Below, piece after piece: positions 9,066 to 17,658 of a stretch of 64,000 bases of DNA. A program made the position numbers and the translations under genes. Position 1 is the first letter of the stretch; the number at the start of each line of letters is the position of its first letter. The DNA is from CAWKKW01 sp963850345 (GTDB lineage: Bacteria; Acidobacteriota; Terriglobia; Terriglobales; Acidobacteriaceae), in contig CAWKKW010000003.1 in the NCBI GenBank assembly GCA_963850345.1, positions 310,001 through 374,000 on the forward strand, given 5' to 3'. The notes under the pieces were generated by a model that searched no databases, was not told the DNA's origin, and was given only the letters and a program-made list of their open reading frames with translations.

Positions 9066-9099
9066 GCAGGTGGCAATTTCAGTTTCACGGGTGACGATT

Positions 9100-10866
9100 T
9101 CAGCGTCGAGCGGGAGCGGGTTTGCCGAGGCGCTTGGCAGCGCGTTTCGCGGCGATGGCATGCATCTCGCGGCCGAGGCTGGTTCGATTCATCACGACTT
9201 GCTGGATGACGCCGATGATGTTGCCGCAGGCCCAATAGAGGGCCAGGCCGGAGCCGACGTTCCAGGTCATGAAGCCGAAGACTGCGGGCATGGTGAAGGC
9301 CATCATGCGCTGCTGGGCAGGATCGACGCCGGGTGAGGGCGTGAGGAACTGCACCAGGAACATGGAGATGACGAAGAAGACCGGCAGGATGTGGTAGGGA
9401 TCGGGCGCGGAGAGATCGGGCAGCCAGAGCCAGTGCGCCTGGCGGAGCTCGATCACGTTCGACAGCATACTGTAGAAGCCGTAGAGCAAGGGCCACTGGA
9501 TAAGCATGGGCAGGCAGCCGCCGAACATGTTGGCGCCTTCGCGCTTCTGCAGGTCGAAGATCTCCTTGTTCATGTCCGTCTTACGCGGATCGGTGGCCTT
9601 GTACTTCTTGTACTTCTCCTTGATGGCTTCCATCTGCGGCTGGATGCGCTGCATCTTGAGCGCCGACTTCATCATCTGGATGCGGGTTGGCAGCATGCCC
9701 AGGTTGATGATGAGGGTGAGGACGAGAATGGCCCATCCCCAGTTGGAGACGACGTGGGAGTGGACCCAGCGCAGGATGATGAAGAGCGGTTTGGAGATGA
9801 CGCCCGACCAGCCGAAGCTGACCACCGCATCGATGTTGGGTCCGGTGGGACGGCCATCGGCGCCGGTGGCATGGACGCTGCGCAGAACGTCAAGGGATTT
9901 GGGTCCGGCGTAGAGGCGCAGGCTGGTATGGCCGTTGGGATTGCCGACGGCGGCGCCGAGGACCTCGACGCGTTCGGTCTGGTTGGGGTCAGGGTGCTTG
10001 GGATTCTTGGGAATGGTGGCTTCGTTATGCAGGCTGACGACCGCGGTCTGCTGCGGCAGATCGGGAAGGAAGATGGCGGCGAAGTAGAGGTCGCTCACGC
10101 CAGCCCAGTCGAAAGGGCCAGTGAGGGTAGCGCCGCCGGCAACTTTCTTGGGAGCTTCCTGGTTGGCCTTGCCGTTCTGCATGGAGTCGAAGTGCGACTT
10201 GGCGTAGGCGGGCAGCGAATCCTGATCGCCGAAGCTGGAAGGCCAGGCGAGGTAGGCGGCGACGGGCGCGCCATTCTGCGTGACCTGGACGTCGGCGTGG
10301 AGGACGTAGCTCGAGTCGAAGCTGAAGGTCTTGTGGACGACCAGGCCCCCCTCGGAGTAGTCGAAGCTAAGTGTGCCGGGCGCGGTTACAGTTCCAGTCT
10401 TCGAGGGAACGAAGAGGGCGTGGTCGAGGCGGTCACGCAGGCCGGCGTCGTAGGTGTAGAGAGAAAGCGGATAGCCGTAGCGGGAGGCGGTGGCGGCATT
10501 GACCAGGTCGAGCGGCTTGCCCGCGTCATCTTTGTACTTCTTGAGGATCCAGGACTTGACCCGGGCTCCGCGATTGACGAAGCGGATCTGATAGAGCTCG
10601 TTTTCAACGACGGTCTCACTCTCGGCCGCGGCCTGCACCGCACTGGAGGAGGCTGAGGAGTTCGAAGGAGACGGCGGAGTGGCTGCGCTGGTGCTGGCGG
10701 CCTGGGTTTGCTGTTGCTGCTGTTGTGCGGGAGCGGGCTGCTGCGACTTCTTGGGCATGAAGTATTGCAGGCCAAGAAAGACGACCACGAAGATCGCGGT
10801 CATTGCCAGGATAGAACGCGAGTCCTGACCGCCGCCTTGCTGATTCGGATTTTTTATCTCTGCCAA
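9100..10866 (-). CDS. yidC: Membrane protein insertase YidC
   Basis: A 588-residue YidC of the long Gram-negative type, which inserts proteins into the inner membrane alone or with SecYEG. After a short basic start there is one membrane helix (SILAMTAIFVVVFLGLQY), a Gln/Ala/Ser-rich linker, a large periplasmic domain, and the conserved C-terminal 60KD_IMP domain from about residue 370 with WGWAILVLTLIINLGMLP, the MFGGCLPMLIQWPLLYGFY segment, and a basic tail. The Gln-rich linker near residues 42-75 is low complexity. Its start overlaps the end of yidD by 13 bp, so the two are translationally linked in the rpmH-rnpA-yidD-yidC operon. Confidence 0.96.
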   Translation of the reverse strand: MAEIKNPNQQGGGQDSRSILAMTAIFVVVFLGLQYFMPKKSQQPAPAQQQQQQTQAASTSAATPPSPSNSSASSSAVQAAAESETVVENELYQIRFVNRGARVKSWILKKYKDDAGKPLDLVNAATASRYGYPLSLYTYDAGLRDRLDHALFVPSKTGTVTAPGTLSFDYSEGGLVVHKTFSFDSSYVLHADVQVTQNGAPVAAYLAWPSSFGDQDSLPAYAKSHFDSMQNGKANQEAPKKVAGGATLTGPFDWAGVSDLYFAAIFLPDLPQQTAVVSLHNEATIPKNPKHPDPNQTERVEVLGAAVGNPNGHTSLRLYAGPKSLDVLRSVHATGADGRPTGPNIDAVVSFGWSGVISKPLFIILRWVHSHVVSNWGWAILVLTLIINLGMLPTRIQMMKSALKMQRIQPQMEAIKEKYKKYKATDPRKTDMNKEIFDLQKREGANMFGGCLPMLIQWPLLYGFYSMLSNVIELRQAHWLWLPDLSAPDPYHILPVFFVISMFLVQFLTPSPGVDPAQQRMMAFTMPAVFGFMTWNVGSGLALYWACGNIIGVIQQVVMNRTSLGREMHAIAAKRAAKRLGKPAPARR

Positions 10867-11219
10867 GAGTACTTCCTATGATCGACAGTCGTGTGGGGTA
10901 AGGACGAGGACGCAATCTGTTCTATGGTACTTGGCGCCGGGGAACTGTGCATCCCGTGGGCGGACGGCGGAGTGGGCGGCGCCCAGGTTCCGGGTACTGG
11001 ATCGAATCCGCCTGCGCAACCGGGATGACAGCGCAGCAGGCGGCGCGTGGTGAGCCAACCGCCGCGCAGGAGGCCGTGATGGCTGACGGCGAGCACGGCG
11101 TATTCAGAACACGTGGGTTGAAAGCGGCATCCGCCTGGCGTGAGGGCATGCAGGATTGGGGAGACGACGTATTTATAGACGGAGAACAGGACGGCGGCGG
11201 TGCGGCTGGAGAGACTCAT
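10854..11219 (-). CDS. yidD: Membrane protein insertion efficiency factor YidD
   Basis: A 121-residue YidD. The signature GGCRFQPTCSEYA and the following GWLTTRRLLRCHP with GFDPVP are diagnostic of the family, which helps membrane insertion by YidC. The C-terminal 45 residues (after GTWAPP) are an extra Ser/Pro-rich tail. Its ATG overlaps the rnpA stop codon by four bases and its end overlaps yidC by 13 bp, so translation of the three genes is coupled. Confidence 0.93.
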   Translation of the reverse strand: MSLSSRTAAVLFSVYKYVVSPILHALTPGGCRFQPTCSEYAVLAVSHHGLLRGGWLTTRRLLRCHPGCAGGFDPVPGTWAPPTPPSAHGMHSSPAPSTIEQIASSSLPHTTVDHRKYSWQR

Positions 11220-11806
11220 GGGCGCGCTCCTTTTGCCGGCGCGGGTTGGATAGAGGGCTGAATCGAGTTCTGAATGGATGCGAAGATGCGAGCTACCTCT
11301 TTTTCGAGGCGGGAGAACTCGATGGTCAGCACGGAGCGGCGGGGGTGGAGGACAACGTCGACGTCGGCCACGAGTGTGCTGATGTGGAGGCGGACCGCTT
11401 CGCGCATTCTGCGCTTGATGCGGTTGCGATCGACGGCCTTGCCCATCACGCGGCCGGCGGTGAGGCCGACGCGCGGGCCATGAATAGGACCGGCAGCATT
11501 TGGAGTCGATGCATTTGCAGTGGCCATGTCAGAGCTCGCTGTATGAGGGATCGCTGGATCAGCGGCTGCACCGGGGCGCAGCGAAAAGAAATAGCTCATG
11601 GACGCGGAGAACTGCTTACGGCTGTGTTGATAGACGCGTTGATAGTCGGCATGTTTGCGCAAGCGTATATCGCGCGTCCAGCCGCTGGTCGCGTGGGGAG
11701 GAGTCGCCTTGTGGCTTCGTTCCGACAAACAGGGCAAGTCTCCTGAGGCATTCGCGCCTGTGCGCTTCTGAAACTTTTGTAGACTCCGATGGCCGCCAGA
11801 AACCAT
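11216..11806 (-). CDS. rnpA: Ribonuclease P protein component
   Basis: RnpA assists the RNase P RNA in tRNA 5'-end processing. The family core begins at about DIRLRKHADYQRVYQ and contains GPRVGLTAGRVMGKAV followed by the RNR signature NRIKRRMREAV. With the ATG at 11806 it has about 196 residues, well above the usual 110-130. The excess is an N-terminal extension of about 45 residues and an Ala/Ser/Asn-rich insertion of some 30 residues between SYFFSLRP and the GPRVGL strand. A later TTG could be the true start, so the extension is uncertain. It overlaps yidD by four bases. Confidence 0.9.
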   Translation of the reverse strand: MVSGGHRSLQKFQKRTGANASGDLPCLSERSHKATPPHATSGWTRDIRLRKHADYQRVYQHSRKQFSASMSYFFSLRPGAAADPAIPHTASSDMATANASTPNAAGPIHGPRVGLTAGRVMGKAVDRNRIKRRMREAVRLHISTLVADVDVVLHPRRSVLTIEFSRLEKEVARIFASIQNSIQPSIQPAPAKGARP

Positions 11807-12017
11807 AGAACCTTCGTACCGCGCGCACCACAATCTAACCGAGGAATGACGGAAGGTTCACGGTAGCCGCGGCGGAGGTTCGCACGGGTGGAAGCGGCGC
11901 GAGTCTCGGGGTATTTGCATAACGGAGGAAGAGCGCTGCGCAGGGGACGCAGCCAGCTCATTCCGAATCGTTGGGGTTGAAATGAATCGCTGTGATTGGT
12001 ATGAAGAGAGAGGGAGG

Positions 12018-12173
12018 CTAGTCGCGATAGCCAGCGCTGACGGCTACGCGGTGGCGGCCCTTGGCGCGGCGCCGGGAAAGAACGGCTGCTCCGCTCTTGG
12101 TCTTCATACGAGTACGGAAGCCGTGCGTTTTTGAACGGTGACGGCGGTTCGGTTGAAATGTGCGCTTTGGCAT
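12018..12173 (-). CDS. rpmH: 50S ribosomal protein L34
   Basis: A 51-residue L34, too short for many ORF cut-offs. It begins MPKRTFQPNRRHRSKTHGFR and continues through RMKTKSGAAVLSRRRAKGR, the universal L34 pattern. The ATG at 12173 is preceded by an AGGAGCG ribosome-binding sequence. It heads the minus-strand rpmH-rnpA-yidD-yidC operon and is divergent from dnaA, the classic arrangement at bacterial origins. A gap of about 210 bp separates it from rnpA. Confidence 0.97.
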   Translation of the reverse strand: MPKRTFQPNRRHRSKTHGFRTRMKTKSGAAVLSRRRAKGRHRVAVSAGYRD

Positions 12174-12581
12174 GACACTGCGCTCCTGAAAGTATGCTGT
12201 TGAAATCGATGCCTTGAGGCAAGTCTTGAGTATAGCTGATGGCCGGTTTCGCCGCCAAATGCGAGGCCCAATTTGGAACTTTCACACTGCATGGTGCAAC
12301 CCATGTGCAATTGCGCTTTTTGCATGAATGAGACGTTACGGCGGCACACAACTGTGCTAGTCTGAGCAGCGTTTACAGAGTGATTTCTGCACGTCCCGCT
12401 GCACAGAATTTTGAGATCGATCCAGTGCTGACGAACCTGAGCGTTCCGAAGCCGCTCCTAGCATACGAGAGCCTGTACCAGCATTTGGCGCCCGCATCTG
12501 CCAAGTGCGTCGTCCGTATTTATTCTTAAGGCGTGCATGGACAATTTCGATTTGAGCAGCAGGCGTTGAGCAAGGAATAGT
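12174..12581. other. rpmH-dnaA intergenic region
   Basis: This 408-bp stretch separates divergent rpmH and dnaA. It holds the rpmH promoter and, just before dnaA, an AAGGA ribosome-binding sequence. I looked for TTATCCACA-type DnaA boxes and saw none good enough to report. Several TGCA-containing words recur near 12289-12326. I see no gene in it. Confidence 0.6.
12229..12258 (-). promoter_or_regulatory. Predicted promoter of the rpmH-rnpA-yidD-yidC operon
   Basis: On the minus strand TTGGCG (12253-12258) and TATACT (12229-12234) are 18 bases apart, placing the start about 45-50 bases upstream of the rpmH ATG. Confidence 0.5.
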
Positions 12582-14006
12582 ATGTCTTTTGTGTTTACGG
12601 CCACAGCCACCGTGGATCCCTGGGTGCGAATCCTCGGGGCGCTTGAGAAGAAGGTCAACCGGCAGTCGTTCGACACCTGGTTGAAACCGACGCGATACAG
12701 CCATGTCACCGGCAAGATGCTCTTCGTGCGAGTACCGACGCCGGAGTTTCAGAAGATCGGCGACCGCTACGCGGACCTGATCCAGGAAGCGATTGATCTG
12801 CTCGAGTTGGCGCTGGACGACGTCACGTTCGTAACTCCGGAAGATGATCCGACGGCACCGCGAGTGCGGGAAGATGGGGGATTTGCTCCTCTGCCTTCAC
12901 ATGCGCCGAATGCGCCCAAGAGCAACGGTTCGCGCAGCACGACCCCGGCGATCGCACCACAGCAGGCCCGGTTCGACTGGAGCACGGCTGCACAGCTGAA
13001 TCCGCGTTACACGTTTGACGCATTCGTGATCGGCAACGGCAACCAGTTTGCGCGGGCCGCGGCACAGGCGGTGGCGGAGCGTCCATCGAAGGCGTACAAC
13101 CCGCTGTTCCTGTATGGCGGTGTGGGTATGGGCAAGACGCATCTCATGCACGCGATTGCGCACGAGATGAAGCAGCGCTTGCCGCAGTCGTCGATCTGCT
13201 ATGTGTCGAGCGAGAAGTTCACCAACGAGATGATCAACTCGCTGCGCTACGACAAGATGACGAGCTTCCGCGACAAGTTTCGTTCCGTGGACCTGCTGTT
13301 GATCGACGACATTCAGTTTCTGGCGCAGAAGGAGCGTACGCAGGAGGAGTTCTTTCACACCTTCAATGCGCTGCACGAGAGCATGAAGCAGATTGTGATT
13401 GCTTCCGATCGGCCGCCGAAGGAGTTGGCAGAGATCGAGGATCGTCTGCGCAGCCGTTTTGAGTGGGGATTGATCGCGGACATTCAACCGCCGGATCTTG
13501 AAACCAAGGTAGCGATTCTGCAGAAGAAGGCAGAGAGCGAGCACGTGACGCTGCCGATTGACGTGGCGCTGTTTGTGGCGTCGAATGTGCGGACCAATGT
13601 GCGCGAGCTGGAAGGCGCCTTGACGCGGCTGATCGCCTGGTGCGGATTGAACGGCATGGAGATTACGCTGCCGACGACGCAGCAGTGCCTGAAGCAGTTC
13701 ATCGACACGCAGGTCCGCAAGGTGACGATCGAGGCGATTCAGCGGGCGGTAGCAGAAAACTTTGGCATGCGGGTGGCGGAGCTGAAGCAGAAGAACAATT
13801 CGCGGCTGGTGGTGGTGCCGCGGCAGATCGCGATGTACCTGGCCAAGCAGATGACCGAAGCTTCCCTGCCGGAGATTGGGCGCCAGTTTGGCGGCAAGCA
13901 CCATACGACGGTGATGCACTCGATCAGCAAGATCGATGAGCTGAGCCGTTCGGACAAGAACCTGTCGCGCACGCTGCACGAATTGCAGGAGAAGCTGAGC
14001 AGCTAG
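12582..14006 (+). CDS. dnaA: Chromosomal replication initiator protein DnaA
   Basis: A 474-residue DnaA that binds oriC and opens it in its ATP form. Domain I begins near WVRILGALEKKVNRQSF; a Pro/Ser-rich domain II linker follows at about 95-130. Domain III starts at RYTFDAFVIGNGNQFA with Walker A GGVGMGKTH, Walker B LLIDDIQFL and sensor IASDRPPKEL. Domain IV ends with RQIAMYLAKQM, EIGRQFGGKHHTTVMHS, the DnaA-box-binding helix-turn-helix. The ATG at 12582 follows AAGGA at a suitable distance. It is divergent from rpmH; dnaN is not immediately downstream as in many bacteria. Confidence 0.98.
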   Translation: MSFVFTATATVDPWVRILGALEKKVNRQSFDTWLKPTRYSHVTGKMLFVRVPTPEFQKIGDRYADLIQEAIDLLELALDDVTFVTPEDDPTAPRVREDGGFAPLPSHAPNAPKSNGSRSTTPAIAPQQARFDWSTAAQLNPRYTFDAFVIGNGNQFARAAAQAVAERPSKAYNPLFLYGGVGMGKTHLMHAIAHEMKQRLPQSSICYVSSEKFTNEMINSLRYDKMTSFRDKFRSVDLLLIDDIQFLAQKERTQEEFFHTFNALHESMKQIVIASDRPPKELAEIEDRLRSRFEWGLIADIQPPDLETKVAILQKKAESEHVTLPIDVALFVASNVRTNVRELEGALTRLIAWCGLNGMEITLPTTQQCLKQFIDTQVRKVTIEAIQRAVAENFGMRVAELKQKNNSRLVVVPRQIAMYLAKQMTEASLPEIGRQFGGKHHTTVMHSISKIDELSRSDKNLSRTLHELQEKLSS

Positions 14007-14044
14007 CATACGCGCGGAAGGTAGCTGGAGAACGAATTGCGAGA

Positions 14045-14073
14045 ACGGCCCCTTCGCGGGGGCCGTTTCGTTT
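14045..14073 (+). terminator. Intrinsic terminator after dnaA
   Basis: ACGGCCCC (14045-14052) pairs with GGGGCCGT (14059-14066) around a six-base loop, followed by TTCGTTT. It lies 38 bp after the dnaA stop. Confidence 0.75.
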
Positions 14074-14092
14074 GGGGTATGCTCGACGTTGG

Positions 14093-15196
14093 ATGCGGCG
14101 ACACTGGCTTCTTCCGATGGTGATGGCACTCGCAGCCCTTCCGGCGGCGGCGCGCTCGCGTCCGCAAGACACCGGATTTCTAAACCGCAGGATCGCGATC
14201 GGCGGCCAAATCTACAAATATGACGTTTACCTGCCGGAAGACTGGAACGCGCGGCAGAAGTGGCCGGTGATCCTCTTCCTGCACGGTTCTGGGGAACGCG
14301 GTACGGACGGGCTCGACCAGACGCAGGTGGGGCTTCCGGCGGCGCTGCGAGCGCATCCAGAGCGATGGCCATTTGTAGTGGTGATGCCGCAGGTGCCGTT
14401 CAGCCATCATCACTGGACCGATCCGGACATGATGGAGATGGCGATGGCGACGCTGAACTTGGAGATGAAGGAATTCCGCGGCGATCCGCAGCGTGTGTAT
14501 CTGACGGGGTTGTCGCTGGGCGGCTACGGGACGTGGGAGTTGGCACGCACGCATGCTGGGCGATTCGCTGCGATTGCGCCGGTGTGCGGCGGGATCTTCT
14601 GGTCCTATGCGCCGGATCGCTGGCACGAACCGGGACTCGCGGAAGAATATGCCAAGGCGATTGGCCGCACGCCGGTATGGATGTTTCATGGGCTGGATGA
14701 TCCGGTGGTCGCTCCCAAGCAGTCGGAGATGATGTTTGAAGCCATCAAGGCAGAGCACGGGGATGTGCGGCTGTGGGAGTATGCGGGCTGGCAGCACAAC
14801 GTGTGGGAGAAGGCGTACGCCGAGACGGATCTGCCGCGTTGGCTGCTGGCGCATAGCGCGGCGCGTTCGGCTTCTAATCCAGTGTATGCAGAGCGAACGG
14901 TGGTGCCGGTGCACCCGGTGCCGGCAACAGTGAACCCGGCGATCTATGACGCGTATGTGGGCGAGTACATGGATGCCGGCGTGACGCAGGTGACGATTCT
15001 GCGGCAGGGGGATGGGCTGTTTGCGCGCAACCGGATCGGGCAGACTTCAGAGCTGCTGCCGGAGAATGCGACGACGTATTTCTATCCGCATGGCGGGTCT
15101 TCGCGAATTGTTTTCGAAAAGGATGCAGCGGGGCAGGTGCGCGGAGTTTTATTTCGCGACGATCGGCACGAAGAGCGTTGGCAGAAGAAGCGCTGA
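14093..15196 (+). CDS. Secreted alpha/beta-hydrolase (esterase/phospholipase-like) with C-terminal DUF3471-like domain
   Basis: A 367-residue exported hydrolase. The ATG at 14093 gives a signal peptide (MRRHWLLPMVMALAALPAAA). The hydrolase core has VILFLHGSGERGTDG (oxyanion region), the nucleophile elbow GLSLGGYG near residue 147, an acidic residue in MFHGLDDPVVAPKQ and the catalytic His in WQHNVWEKAY, so the triad looks complete. This resembles the predicted peptidase/phospholipase group with LpqC- or dienelactone-hydrolase-like folds. The last 90 residues (VGEYMDAGVTQVTILRQG onward) resemble the DUF3471 domain often attached to serine hydrolases. Substrate unknown. It lies between dnaA and the proposed oriC. 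Confidence 0.82.
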   Translation: MRRHWLLPMVMALAALPAAARSRPQDTGFLNRRIAIGGQIYKYDVYLPEDWNARQKWPVILFLHGSGERGTDGLDQTQVGLPAALRAHPERWPFVVVMPQVPFSHHHWTDPDMMEMAMATLNLEMKEFRGDPQRVYLTGLSLGGYGTWELARTHAGRFAAIAPVCGGIFWSYAPDRWHEPGLAEEYAKAIGRTPVWMFHGLDDPVVAPKQSEMMFEAIKAEHGDVRLWEYAGWQHNVWEKAYAETDLPRWLLAHSAARSASNPVYAERTVVPVHPVPATVNPAIYDAYVGEYMDAGVTQVTILRQGDGLFARNRIGQTSELLPENATTYFYPHGGSSRIVFEKDAAGQVRGVLFRDDRHEERWQKKR

Positions 15197-15260
15197 ATTG
15201 CGCTGGGCGTGAGGGCGGAAAGCCGGAGCGGGATGGATGTGGGTGACTCTCTCGAGCAGC

Positions 15261-16094
15261 CTAATCTTCGTAATCGGGGCAGTAGTAATCGTAGGTCTCT
15301 GAAGCTTTCACATTGTCTCGCAATTGCTTGATCCGATATTCCACGCCGCGGTTGGGTACTTTGAGTGAGTGCAGGTATGCCTGGTAGAGCTTGATCGCTG
15401 ACTGTCTTGCCTCTGCTGCGCCATTCGCGTATTTGGCGTCGTCTCGCGCTACGTACCACCAGGTCGCATACGCGTTTGCCATTTCGAGGCGAACCTTGTC
15501 GGAAATTTCAGACTGCGGGTATTCCTGAAGGAAAGTTTTCGAGTGGCGGATCACTTCCCAAAACTGGTCGGGACCCTCCTGGCACGCACCCTGGCTCCAC
15601 CCCAGCCAGGTCATCATGAGAAAGGCCTGACGTCCCCACCTGGAATCGAGGTGCTTGATGGCGAGTTCCTCTAAATCGGCCGGATCTCTCTGGAGGAGCC
15701 AGCGTGCTTCGGGTTCGTAGTAGAAGTAGTTCACTCCCAAGGTGCCAAGGATTTTCACTTCGGCCGTCGGAATGGTGCGGGCCTCTCCATCGCCATGCGC
15801 AGCAAGGGCACTCGGCACCAACTCGTGGACGCAAAAAGCCCTGGCCGGATAGAGAGCGGAGGTGGAAGGGGTATTCCGCAGTTCCTGCAAAGCGGGAGCC
15901 AGACTGCTCTGAATCAAAGCTGGAGTGGGGTTCCGCATCGTCCGAAGAATCTCCCGACCGTGATCGAACCTGGCTTCCTGACAGGCGAGCACTGCTACCG
16001 AGCGGTTTGCACGAACCAGGGACGGGCCGTAGATGGCGAAGCCGAGCTGCGAGTATCCGACCAGCACGGCGGCTATCAGCCAATCGACTTTCAC
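15261..16094 (-). CDS. Exported or membrane-anchored hypothetical protein
   Basis: A 277-residue protein that I do not assign to a family. The first 20-25 residues (MKVDWLIAAVLVGYSQLGFA) form a membrane helix or signal peptide. The rest is soluble and largely helical, and the second half (HSKTFLQEYPQSEISDKVRLEMANAYATW, read across) resembles TPR-like helical pairs with EYPxSE spacing typical of outer-membrane assembly lipoprotein-type TPRs. Several cysteines occur, two of them at the acidic C-terminus. It points away from the proposed oriC, convergent with the esterase gene. Confidence 0.7.
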   Translation of the reverse strand: MKVDWLIAAVLVGYSQLGFAIYGPSLVRANRSVAVLACQEARFDHGREILRTMRNPTPALIQSSLAPALQELRNTPSTSALYPARAFCVHELVPSALAAHGDGEARTIPTAEVKILGTLGVNYFYYEPEARWLLQRDPADLEELAIKHLDSRWGRQAFLMMTWLGWSQGACQEGPDQFWEVIRHSKTFLQEYPQSEISDKVRLEMANAYATWWYVARDDAKYANGAAEARQSAIKLYQAYLHSLKVPNRGVEYRIKQLRDNVKASETYDYYCPDYED

Positions 16095-16410
16095 TGCTGA
16101 CCTCGCAGATTCGGCGACCAGGTCGAATCAAATGGCTTCTGCAAGTGGGTGGACGCGGGTAGGTTTCACTCCGGTGACAAGCATAGACCTGGTCACTCTA
16201 GCGGGGTACGATCCAAACGAATATTTCGGTGACCACCGTGCTCTGACTGCGGAAGGTTTGGGGCCGAACATTTTGGTCGTACGCCTTCGTCCGACCAGCG
16301 ATGCGGAGCGGGAAGGGCACGGGTCGAGCGCGGATGAGGAAGAGTAGGAAAAGCAGGATGGTGTTGAAAGAGGGTATGCGTCGGACCCGCATTGGCACTG
16401 GAGGAGAACG

Positions 16411-16675
16411 CAGTTTCCACTTCGCGGTGGGGAAATCCACATAGGGAAAACTGGGCGGTGTGCAGAACGCGGAGAACGGGTGGGGAGAAGCGGGCGGATG
16501 TACCGGTGTTCCTGCTTTTGCGATTCTGGCGGACGGGTTTTCTAAAACGGGAACGATGGCAATCCCACGAAGGGTGGGGACTTGGACCAGGTATCCACTT
16601 TTCCACGGCGAACGGTTACTACTACTGTCTTTAAAGAGACTAATAGATAAGAAAAAGTACTAGTAGTAGTCGTGG
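16411..16675. other. oriC: Candidate chromosomal replication origin (oriC)
   Basis: Within the 640-bp gene-free interval 16095-16734 between dnaA and dnaN. DnaA-box-like sites relative to TTATCCACA: AAATCCACA (16433-16441, 7 of 9), GTATCCACT (16591-16599, 7 of 9), TTTTCCACG (16599-16607, 7 of 9), GTTTCCACT (16413-16421, 6 of 9), and on the other strand TGTGCAGAA (16460-16468). The last plus-strand box is followed by a short GC-rich spacer and then TTACTACTACTG (16616-16627), the pattern of a DnaA-trio element, leading into an AT-rich core (16628-16660). On the far side TAGTAGTAGT (16661-16670) gives the same CTA triplets on the minus strand. The rest of the interval shows no gene I can support. 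Confidence 0.6.
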
Positions 16676-16734
16676 TGGTTGCGGTTGGTTCAAAGCAGGC
16701 GATCGCGGTGTCTAACGCCGTGGGAGCGTCCAGC

Positions 16735-17478
16735 ATGTGGAGAGTTGCGGCAGCCTTGGTTCTCGCCGGATGTGGCGTCATTTCACTGAACGCGCAGACG
16801 AGTCAGACTCGGGGATGTCTCGCAAGAGAAGAGTACGCTCCCGTGCTCGTCAGCAATCCTGGTTCGAAGGTAACTTTCAGATGTGATCGAGCCTCTCCTC
16901 TGGACCTGATTCGATCGGTTGGGCGCCAATCCCGAAGACCGATCGGAGTGGTTCTGGGTAGAGATCCAAGCCGTCTCTCGCGCCCCAGCCACTCGTACGA
17001 CGTAGAGAATGTCGATGCCAGGGTCGCACTACGGAAGGCGATCGAAGGCACCGGCTACACGCTCAAGGAGGAAAACCATGTTCTGGTGCTAACTGCCGGC
17101 GATCTCAGTCCTCGCCAGAAGGATTTGCTTTTCCATCGTTATGCCGACTTTGTTCCGGGGAAGAATCAGACCATGTTCGAACTGGGGTTTTTTCTGAGCA
17201 TCTCGATGAGACAGGCTGTCGACCCAAAGCCCGGTTATGCAGCGAACATTCTGAGTTCTCTCAACGATGAACGATTCACGTTGGAAGCGACATTCCCGGC
17301 GACCACCGAGGGGATAGCGAACAGGATTGTCTCCCTTGGGTCGAAAGGCATGTGGATCTTCCGCGTGGATCCGACTGCCCCGCCGGCGAACTGGACGGAC
17401 GAGGTCTCTGTCGAGCCTTACCAGCACTACTCGAACCGGCCCATCGTCCAGCGCCGAACGTCGCGCGTGTCCAGGTAG
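16735..17478 (+). CDS. Exported hypothetical protein, possible lipoprotein
   Basis: A 247-residue protein from the ATG at 16735, chosen because GGGAG stands 8-12 bases upstream and the next residues form a signal sequence (MWRVAAALVLAGCG). LAGC could be a lipobox; alternatively cleavage follows LNAQ. Residues around 85-110 (DVENVDARVALRKAIEGTGY) resemble the secretin/TonB short N-terminal (STN) fold, where a domain is followed by a short strand LVLTAGDL. No enzyme motif is visible. It lies just downstream of the proposed oriC and 180 bp upstream of dnaN on the same strand. Confidence 0.7.
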   Translation: MWRVAAALVLAGCGVISLNAQTSQTRGCLAREEYAPVLVSNPGSKVTFRCDRASPLDLIRSVGRQSRRPIGVVLGRDPSRLSRPSHSYDVENVDARVALRKAIEGTGYTLKEENHVLVLTAGDLSPRQKDLLFHRYADFVPGKNQTMFELGFFLSISMRQAVDPKPGYAANILSSLNDERFTLEATFPATTEGIANRIVSLGSKGMWIFRVDPTAPPANWTDEVSVEPYQHYSNRPIVQRRTSRVSR

Positions 17479-17658
17479 GGGAGCGGGCTCGGTTTTGAGG
17501 GGAAGGAAAGCTGGGCGGGTCTTCCACGAGGGGGACTACTTTTCCGCAGAGCATAATTTGTCTTTTGTCACTAGAATGAAGCCGGAACCATTGTGGGGCT
17601 TCAGGGCGCAGGGCCCGGGAGTGTACAGTGGAGCAAATTGAATCAGGGGGGCTAAAGC

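Noticed and set aside
9391..10656. Plus-strand frame of 421 codons over yidC
   Set aside because: Shadow of yidC with biased Gly/Val/Glu composition; no recognisable domain.
12174..12581. rpmH-dnaA gap as the main origin
   Set aside because: No acceptable DnaA boxes or trio repeats were seen, unlike the dnaA-dnaN interval.
12897..14372. Long minus-strand frame (491 codons) across dnaA
   Set aside because: It is antisense to a certain gene, is Arg/His/Leu-rich without family motifs, and arises from high-GC third positions.
16033..16347. Plus-strand ORF in the candidate origin interval
   Set aside because: It begins inside a minus-strand gene, has no ribosome-binding site and no protein-like features.
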